IMG/VR virus record: IMGVR_UViG_3300044630_001916
Location: 1 to 45,155 of that record
Source: a virus
Strand: one strand, 5' to 3'
DNA: 45,155 nucleotides
The notes below the pieces were generated by a model. That model did no database searches. It was not told where the DNA came from and saw nothing but the letters and a program-made list of their open reading frames with translations. The position numbers and the translations under genes are program-made. Positions 40,901 to 45,155 of the stretch are shown in pieces (position 1 is the stretch's first letter; each line of letters begins with the position of its first letter).

Positions 40901-41303
40901 AAGCAATTCTTCCCGCATTATTTCGTGTATCTACATAAATTTGTTGACCAGCATTAACATTAATCTCCCCAAAAATAACTGCGTTGTAAGTATTTGTTCT
41001 TCTTGCTTCATATTGAACATCCCCTATTCTTAAATATATAAAAGCAGGGTCCCATAAAGCATTAGGGTCATAAGTTTGACCACTTACCATATAATAAACA
41101 GTACCACCATTATTATTAATATTAAACAATGCATAACTACCTACACCAGCAGCACTTGTAAAAGGATTAGCTGTCGTACCTGTACCAGATATTGTCATAT
41201 CAGTACCACCTCCAACAACAGTCATTGTTCCTGTAGGTAATGTATATGATGCTGATTCTATATTCGTTTGTACTCTAAGTACTGTCTGTTGTTGTTGCGC
41301 CAT
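37947..41303 (-). CDS. Tail hub/baseplate-like structural protein, module B (with insertion domain)
   Basis: An 1118-residue counterpart of the 992-aa protein in module A, with the same first 14 residues (MAQQQQTVLRVQTN), the same LDLYTDIPIKINKSFAELQD core and almost the same C-terminus. The N-terminal region after residue 14 has diverged beyond easy alignment. At residues ~424-553 (about 39640-40035) a Cys-containing insertion is present that replaces only ~12 residues in copy A, between TTKFSY and DFNLII. Apart from these two zones the protein aligns along its length. Role inferred as hub or baseplate platform. Confidence 0.6.
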   Translation of the reverse strand: MAQQQQTVLRVQTNIESASYTLPTGTMTVVGGGTDMTISGTGTTANPFTSAAGVGSYALFNINNNGGTVYYMVSGQTYDPNALWDPAFIYLRIGDVQYEARRTNTYNAVIFGEINVNAGQQIYVDTRNNAGRIAYLYFVPNESTSVVYETRDLDLYTDIPIKINKSFAELQDIAKRNSDFSIGLQLPGSKNNNAFFESYFNVDVDTLYFNPLLRVPSTVLINDEVYFEGYMKLNKVSMLNSKVEYDVTLFSNISDLFGKIGNNLLKDLPYGDPTMLFNHNFELFSIYRSWNDLGFNYDENPNTYMYPITHNGYNYSGDTVQLSGTTYASVTGQTRLFTTSAPIGTFNNESAMYAAGVKPYRSNTPRTGLLDNQLKPSINVWSIIQLLFKTYGYTIKSEFMKTPWMKGLYMYGYFNSDTTKFSYTTNPSRYSGNTQSVTLTETFVDTPSVVCSPQIITTRTYTIRVVNSKTGVAETSTQPYTVCLDYAFFPCSGGTQPYAINLVIPAGTTGTTYSWISNRFVPCPSGCALEYRQNYGLNPANSNIFEYSVSNAPRTYPIFDGSFVDFNLIINDQLKQIDFLSSIAKKFNLVFVPDPEVPNQIIIEPYQYYIGTGSIYDWTDKLSYDKGFSVQPALNLIESEIILTDQDDGDDGNKQFKDRNNRLYGQNFVFNQTDFKSQTKKIETIFSPQVMRKWDNNVGIPLGINYVSSNSPDDSGSSEKVKWTYKGIKTKPKLFYYLGNRSPFLNNVSTVYNSNYLFQTYTFSIMSSDGLSQGNSIDAPVISNTMPLGNSDDNKINNDSICILFNSEQPTDVGVETFNGINAYTEQDMYNLFYEERINNLYNPNTRFLNGYFWLKQSDIRNLSPRDVIKIKEQYFSWNKIDGYNMTNPELTKVELIQIDNNPSIYPTRYFQYFYCADSATIYKIKTDFTNSKMNLSHFYVSNWYDYNVGLLGGTVSGLTSSFRIDFGEYLPFRMYEVTENTYNTTGDIYTDDPNIDWDDIDDINYALRSYWLTTGSTGLNLWSQCSGFTSTASTYGITVASPSGGTPTSIYNSGITINVTDTGWIKYDTASGTVYTYFGSLGNQDIPDCAQCSSIRYAFPFADLANWTVVDCGSPCP

Positions 41304-41304
41304 A

Positions 41305-42882
41305 TTAGAAACCTTTACTTACGAAGTAGCCATCGGCATACTTACAAGTTATTCTATACTTGTTTAATTTTCTATGTTTTTTATTAATTGTCTCAACCTC
41401 TGTTGAAAGAATTTGAATAGGTCTTAAATCTTTATAAACCTTATCTTGTCTATCAAGTGGTGAAATGAAATCTTCTTTCATTTCATATACTTGTGGTGAA
41501 TAGAATAATTGTTCTAACCAATTACCCATAGGTTCACTTAAATAATCAGTTTCAATCACAAATTCTCTATCCACATTGGTATCAAACGTTTTAATTGTTC
41601 TACCCACATTTCTATCAGGTGATTGTTGTGATGTACTATAATATCTGTTATCAAAGGTTTGTCTTGTTATTTTTTTAGTATCTTGTCTATAAGATGTAAA
41701 TGTATAATAGTCATATCCGCCCCTTTGATTTAAGAATGCTATTCTTGTATTTTCAGGTTTACAATTATTATATAAATAAAAGTAAAAACATTCTGATGAT
41801 GGTCCTACTGGTCCAACATTAATTCTTTCAGCATTCATATTTGTTGGATATGAATAATATATCTGTACAGTATAATATGCAACAGTATTAAAATCAATTC
41901 CATCAAATATGTTATTTATATCTTTTGGTCCACACGGTAACGCAAATATTCTTAATGTATTTGTATTACCTGTTGGTGATTCATATGTTGTACCACTAAA
42001 ATTGATTTCTTGATTGTATCCACCTATTCGTGTATTACTTTCATCAAAATATTCAAAGACCACATAATCAGCTTCAATAACTTGTCTATCTCCTGTTTGT
42101 CCGTTTAAGTAATATAATACGTAATTTTCGTCTTCTTGTATATATTGGATACGTGGTGCATCAGTTAAAAATCTTGATGTTTCACTCATCTCAGGAACGG
42201 TTGGATAATCAAACAAATACTGAGACATTGGTGATAATAATCTATATCTGTCTATTGTATTAATAGTAAATCCTGTACCCATTACAGTACCAACTTCTTG
42301 GTCAAAGTTTGGAAGGTAATATTTGTCTGTACCCATTTGAAAACTACCACCAACATAGTTGAAATAGTTTCCTGTATTTGTAAAACCACTTGCAGTAAAT
42401 CCTGTTGATGTTGCACAATATGGTATGTCAGTATAATGATTATAATCAGTAAAACCTGTTGCACCTGTATATTGTACACCATCATAATACTGATATTTGT
42501 ATTTTACATTAATCTTGTTAATGTTCGGATATGGATTGTTAATGTTGATTGTCTCGTTTGTTGAGTACCAATCATTTAACGAATAATATTCGTAGTGTTG
42601 TGACTTGATATAATTTGATAAATAATCATAAGGTCTAATATGAAACTTATACGTATATGTTGAACCTGATTGTGATATGTTATAAGGAACAATAGACATC
42701 AAACCTACTTGTCTATCTTCATTATATAATTGAACTTGTATTTCCATAGATGATTGGTATGTTGTACCAGTCAGTATGACTTCATATTCACCACCTCTTT
42801 GATAAACCATATCGGTGCTTCTTCTCAATTGAGAATTGCTGTTTAATCCATTAGGATATTGTATTGGGTATCCGAAACTCAT
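41305..42882 (-). CDS. Tail-tip structural protein, module B
   Basis: A 525-residue counterpart of the 526-aa protein in module A, starting MSFGYPIQYPNGLNSNSQLR. Similarity extends through the whole protein, with the last ~100 residues (MGNWLEQLFYSPQVYEMKED..., LNKYRITCKYADGYFVSKGF) nearly unchanged and the middle more variable. It fixes the start choice of copy A. The stop is 1 nt before the hub gene. No catalytic motif; probably a structural partner of the hub. Confidence 0.6.
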   Translation of the reverse strand: MSFGYPIQYPNGLNSNSQLRRSTDMVYQRGGEYEVILTGTTYQSSMEIQVQLYNEDRQVGLMSIVPYNISQSGSTYTYKFHIRPYDYLSNYIKSQHYEYYSLNDWYSTNETININNPYPNINKINVKYKYQYYDGVQYTGATGFTDYNHYTDIPYCATSTGFTASGFTNTGNYFNYVGGSFQMGTDKYYLPNFDQEVGTVMGTGFTINTIDRYRLLSPMSQYLFDYPTVPEMSETSRFLTDAPRIQYIQEDENYVLYYLNGQTGDRQVIEADYVVFEYFDESNTRIGGYNQEINFSGTTYESPTGNTNTLRIFALPCGPKDINNIFDGIDFNTVAYYTVQIYYSYPTNMNAERINVGPVGPSSECFYFYLYNNCKPENTRIAFLNQRGGYDYYTFTSYRQDTKKITRQTFDNRYYSTSQQSPDRNVGRTIKTFDTNVDREFVIETDYLSEPMGNWLEQLFYSPQVYEMKEDFISPLDRQDKVYKDLRPIQILSTEVETINKKHRKLNKYRITCKYADGYFVSKGF

Positions 42883-42883
42883 A

Positions 42884-43369
42884 TTAAATTCCTTCTATTA
42901 AATCTATCAATTCTTCATAAGCACCGTCTTCAATTAATTCCATAATCCTTGGGTCTTCACCTATTGTTTCCAATGCGACATCTAAAAAGTTAGATGGTCT
43001 TATTCCGAATTTTTTTATGTTTGATTGTATTGCAAACGCAAAACGTTTTCTTTCTATAAATCTTCCTCTTTTATCTCTTCCCTGTAATCCTCTCTCCCTA
43101 ATCCATCTTTCTAGTGCTGCAATTGGAACTCCTTTCTTGCCAGGCAATCTTCCTGATTGTACCCATTGAGAATATTGTTCTGCAAGAACTTGTATTATAG
43201 TATGGTCTTGTTCTTGAACCACTTTTACTTGGATACTATCTCTTAATCTACCCGATGCGACTTTATTTCCAACACCTCTAAATTTGGCAAACCCAAATGG
43301 ATAACGTTTTTGTTCTAACGTTTTTTTGAGTATCTCCTCAATAATCGGTGCTATTCTTTCTAAGTCCAT
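42884..43369 (-). CDS. HK97 gp10-like connector/tail completion protein, module B
   Basis: A 161-residue counterpart of the 162-aa protein in module A. Shared motifs are RYPFGFAK, GRLRDSIQV, VLAEQYSQWVQSGRLPGKKG, ALERWIRERGLQGRDKRG and FAFAIQSNIKKFGIRPSNFL. The N- and C-terminal helices vary most. Conservation of the basic core in both modules supports a structural contact that does not change when adhesins change. Confidence 0.6.
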   Translation of the reverse strand: MDLERIAPIIEEILKKTLEQKRYPFGFAKFRGVGNKVASGRLRDSIQVKVVQEQDHTIIQVLAEQYSQWVQSGRLPGKKGVPIAALERWIRERGLQGRDKRGRFIERKRFAFAIQSNIKKFGIRPSNFLDVALETIGEDPRIMELIEDGAYEELIDLIEGI

Positions 43370-43371
43370 AA

Positions 43372-43629
43372 TTAATCGGTTGTTCCACTAATTGGTTTAT
43401 AGTCATTCCATTCATCACTATGAAGAATAACTAACATCTCTTCTTTATTATATATAATACTTTTTGAAGTCAACGCTGAAATGAATGATGGTTCATCCCC
43501 AATCCATTTGACAAATGTTTTTGTTCCATCTATTGAGTATCTTAATGTTTCTAAAGAGGTTTCTAATACTTGATTAAAGTCTATTAAATTTAACTCAGAA
43601 ACATTAAAAAATATATATTTAATATCCAT
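43372..43629 (-). CDS. Conserved 85-aa protein, module B
   Basis: The counterpart of the 85-aa gene in module A, with only about eight substitutions (for example LETLRYS-I-DG in place of T, and D to H at the ILxSDEWNDY segment). It has the same 11-nt overlap with the LamG adhesin and the same 2-nt spacing to the gp10-like gene. Function unknown. Its strong conservation between otherwise diverged modules suggests a contact with an invariant partner. Confidence 0.6.
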   Translation of the reverse strand: MDIKYIFFNVSELNLIDFNQVLETSLETLRYSIDGTKTFVKWIGDEPSFISALTSKSIIYNKEEMLVILHSDEWNDYKPISGTTD

Positions 43630-44416
43630 ATGTTGATTTTTGTGCGTTGTAGTTATTCAATATTTCTGTGTCAGATAATGCTCTATCATACAAAGTAAAT
43701 GTTGATATTTTACCTGTCCAATATAGTGGTAGAGGTGCATAAAATCTACCCATAAACCAACCTTCTGTTGCATTTCTTAATCCATTATTTGAAGTATTGG
43801 TTGTTGTGATTAATGAACCATTTATATATAATTTTAAACTTGTTGCATTTGTCCAAACACCATATACTTGATACCAAGCACCATTTGTAAATGTTGATGG
43901 TGAATTGGCTGATACTTCACTTCCTCCCGCAACAGCCGCACATCTTAAAACATTTGATGGTTGGGCGTTAATCATTAATGACCATCCACCTGTTGAGTCA
44001 GTTCCTCGTTGAAATGCTATCTGAAAATCTGTACCAGTCTTTGGTGCAATCCATCCACCGAATGTGTAATTTGATGTATTACTTCCTCTTGTGGCATTTA
44101 CAAATGTTGCATAATCATTTGTACCATCAAATTGAAAAAAGTCAGGTGTTCCACTATTAAATGTTGGACTATTAACTAATGTTGCGTCATAATCATTGGC
44201 CGTTAAATCAAACCAAGTGCTTCCTGTACCAGGATATGATGCACTATCATTAGCATCCACATTAATGGTTAGACCACTTGTTGTAAATGGAATTGGTGTT
44301 GGACTCGGTGTAGGAGTTGGTGTTGGTGTTGCGGTTGGTGTAGGCGTAGGAGTAGGTGTGGGAGTTGGTCCCACACTTTCTACAATATTTTGAAATGCAA
44401 AGGGTGCAAAATTCAT
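43619..44416 (-). CDS. LamG-domain adhesin with Pro-Thr linker, module B
   Basis: A 265-residue counterpart of the 272-aa adhesin of module A. The anchor (MNFAPFAFQNIVESVG) is identical, the Pro-Thr linker is ~6 residues shorter, and the first LamG strands up to LVNSPTF are the same. The domain core then diverges (for example NATRGSNTSNYTFGGWIAPK; SLKLYINGSLITTTN) before the common ending ALSDTEILNNYNAQKSTYGY. The substitutions concentrate in loops and strands expected to shape the carbohydrate site, so receptor specificity may differ between the two forms. Confidence 0.75.
   Translation of the reverse strand: MNFAPFAFQNIVESVGPTPTPTPTPTPTATPTPTPTPSPTPIPFTTSGLTINVDANDSASYPGTGSTWFDLTANDYDATLVNSPTFNSGTPDFFQFDGTNDYATFVNATRGSNTSNYTFGGWIAPKTGTDFQIAFQRGTDSTGGWSLMINAQPSNVLRCAAVAGGSEVSANSPSTFTNGAWYQVYGVWTNATSLKLYINGSLITTTNTSNNGLRNATEGWFMGRFYAPLPLYWTGKISTFTLYDRALSDTEILNNYNAQKSTYGY
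44290..44369. repeat. Pro-Thr linker repeat DNA in the LamG adhesin B
   Basis: GT-rich tract coding PTPTPTPTPTATPTPTPTP on the minus strand. It is shorter than the module A tract by one unit of about 18 nt. Exact identity to module A starts at 44339, within the tract. Confidence 0.8.
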
Positions 44417-45155
44417 TATACTAAATTCTTAACATTTGCAAGGTATAGGTCTGTATTATCAAACGATACCAAGGTTATTACGTCAACACTTGTTGTTGTA
44501 GTTGGAACATATGGTGAACCACTTACTTGTTTAACAGATGCAGGGAAAGATACTGTTGCACTTCCTGTTGTGTTAAGTTTAATATTAATAGTTTGTCCTG
44601 CTGCAATTGATGTAGGTTCTATTCTTGTATCTGTTCCTTCCACCAATTGAAGTGTGAAGAAATTACCCTTACTTAAATCAAGTGATGCGGTATTTGATGC
44701 AATTGTTAATGTACTAACGTTTCCTTTAACAGAACCTGTTGCTACAATTGAACCTGATACCGTTAATCCATTGGATACTAATAATGAACCAGTTACTTGT
44801 GTATTATATCCAATTTGTAATGGTGCTCCACCATTATCTTTATGGAATATTCTACTATCTGCTTGTGTACCTAATTCAAACTTACTATCAAATATAGAAC
44901 CTGATGGATAAGATGTTGAACCTAATAATATACTACCAAAACCACCTGCGTGTCCACTATGTGAACCAATAAAGATGTTATTAGAACCAGAGATAAAGTC
45001 ATCACCTGCACCTTGAATAATTACGTTATTTGAACCTGTTGAGAATGGTGTAAAGAAACCATTCAATATCATATTCTTTTCAGAACTTCCAAAGAATCCG
45101 TTGTCCACACCTGCTACGTTACCAATAACGGTATTGTAGTTAGAACTATTTCTAT
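44339..45155. repeat. Long direct repeat, terminal copy
   Basis: Repeats 11463-12279 at an offset of 32,876, with no difference I can find over 817 bases. It covers the N-terminal part of the LamG adhesin and the C-terminal ~246 codons of the fibre. The right end is set by the window edge, so the true repeat may be longer. Confidence 0.9.
44416..45155 (-). CDS. Tail fibre C-terminus (5' part beyond window)
   Basis: The last ~246 codons of a fibre gene identical to the 3' end of the 1240-aa fibre gene at 11540-15262. An internal ATG at 45108 is not a real start: the frame stays open to the window edge in the same register as the full fibre. It contains the FGSSEKNMILNGFFTPFSTG segment, the repeats, and the conserved C-terminal domain ending YLANVKNLV. 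If the contig closes on itself this is the same gene as the full-length one. Confidence 0.85.
   Translation of the reverse strand, partial: RNSSNYNTVIGNVAGVDNGFFGSSEKNMILNGFFTPFSTGSNNVIIQGAGDDFISGSNNIFIGSHSGHAGGFGSILLGSTSYPSGSIFDSKFELGTQADSRIFHKDNGGAPLQIGYNTQVTGSLLVSNGLTVSGSIVATGSVKGNVSTLTIASNTASLDLSKGNFFTLQLVEGTDTRIEPTSIAAGQTINIKLNTTGSATVSFPASVKQVSGSPYVPTTTTSVDVITLVSFDNTDLYLANVKNLV

Noticed and set aside
45106-45108. ATG at 45108 as the start of a separate 230-aa gene
   Set aside because: The frame is open to the window edge and matches the interior of the 1240-aa fibre.

Overview
The window looks like the genome of a tailed phage (siphovirus-like) of a Bacteroidota host, seen in a metagenome-style assembly. 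Base composition is AT-rich. Start codons are preceded by AT-rich leaders rather than Shine-Dalgarno sequences. Several intergenic boxes match the Bacteroidota promoter (TTTG, about 20 nt, TAnnTTTG). The virion genes include a large and small terminase, portal, XkdF-like (S78-type) maturation protease, scaffold, major capsid protein and tape measure, together with Bacteroidota-phage style adhesins carrying Pro-Thr linkers. Nearly every gene is on the minus strand. I see no integrase, polymerase, helicase, tRNA or recognisable endolysin.

Layout, read right to left in the direction of transcription: (i) 45155-32889, tail module B: fibre C-terminus, LamG adhesin, an 85-aa protein, a gp10-like connector, two large tail-tip proteins, a delta-60 propeller protein, a Pro-Thr-linked adhesin, a 67-aa protein and the tape measure. 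(ii) 32886-24992, head module: small basic protein, protease fusion, scaffold, capsid, virion proteins, portal, connector and small genes. (iii) 24940-22816, a control region of short genes on both strands with many promoter, operator and terminator candidates, two DnaA-box-like sites and three candidate non-coding RNAs. (iv) 22693-17180, a zinc-finger/HTH protein, a sigma-like protein, an FkbM methyltransferase, small terminase, a DNA methyltransferase and large terminase. (v) 17164-15283, a frameshifted tail-assembly protein and an internally duplicated neck-like protein. (vi) 15262-1, a full-length fibre gene followed by tail module A, a second diverged version of module B that runs off the left end inside its tape measure.

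The most striking feature is this A/B duplication. The last 817 bases (44339-45155) repeat 11463-12279 at an offset of 32,876, with no difference I can find. Beyond that the two modules have the same gene order but diverge gene by gene. The simplest reading is a circular or circularly permuted genome of about 32.9 kb (bases 12280-45155), with the contig continuing into a co-occurring strain that carries an alternative tail-tip cassette. A true tandem duplication is the alternative. In both readings the cassette encoding host recognition is variable, and the exchanged parts are C-terminal domains attached through Pro-Thr linkers encoded by repetitive DNA.

The likely life plan is as follows. 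Divergent promoters around 23.2 and 24.5 kb drive early or regulatory genes and small RNAs. The Zn/HTH and sigma-like proteins then probably help turn on the long leftward late transcript that packages DNA, builds head and tail, and displays the adhesins. Because no replication genes are visible, replication probably depends on the host; two DnaA-like boxes in the control region fit this but do not prove it.
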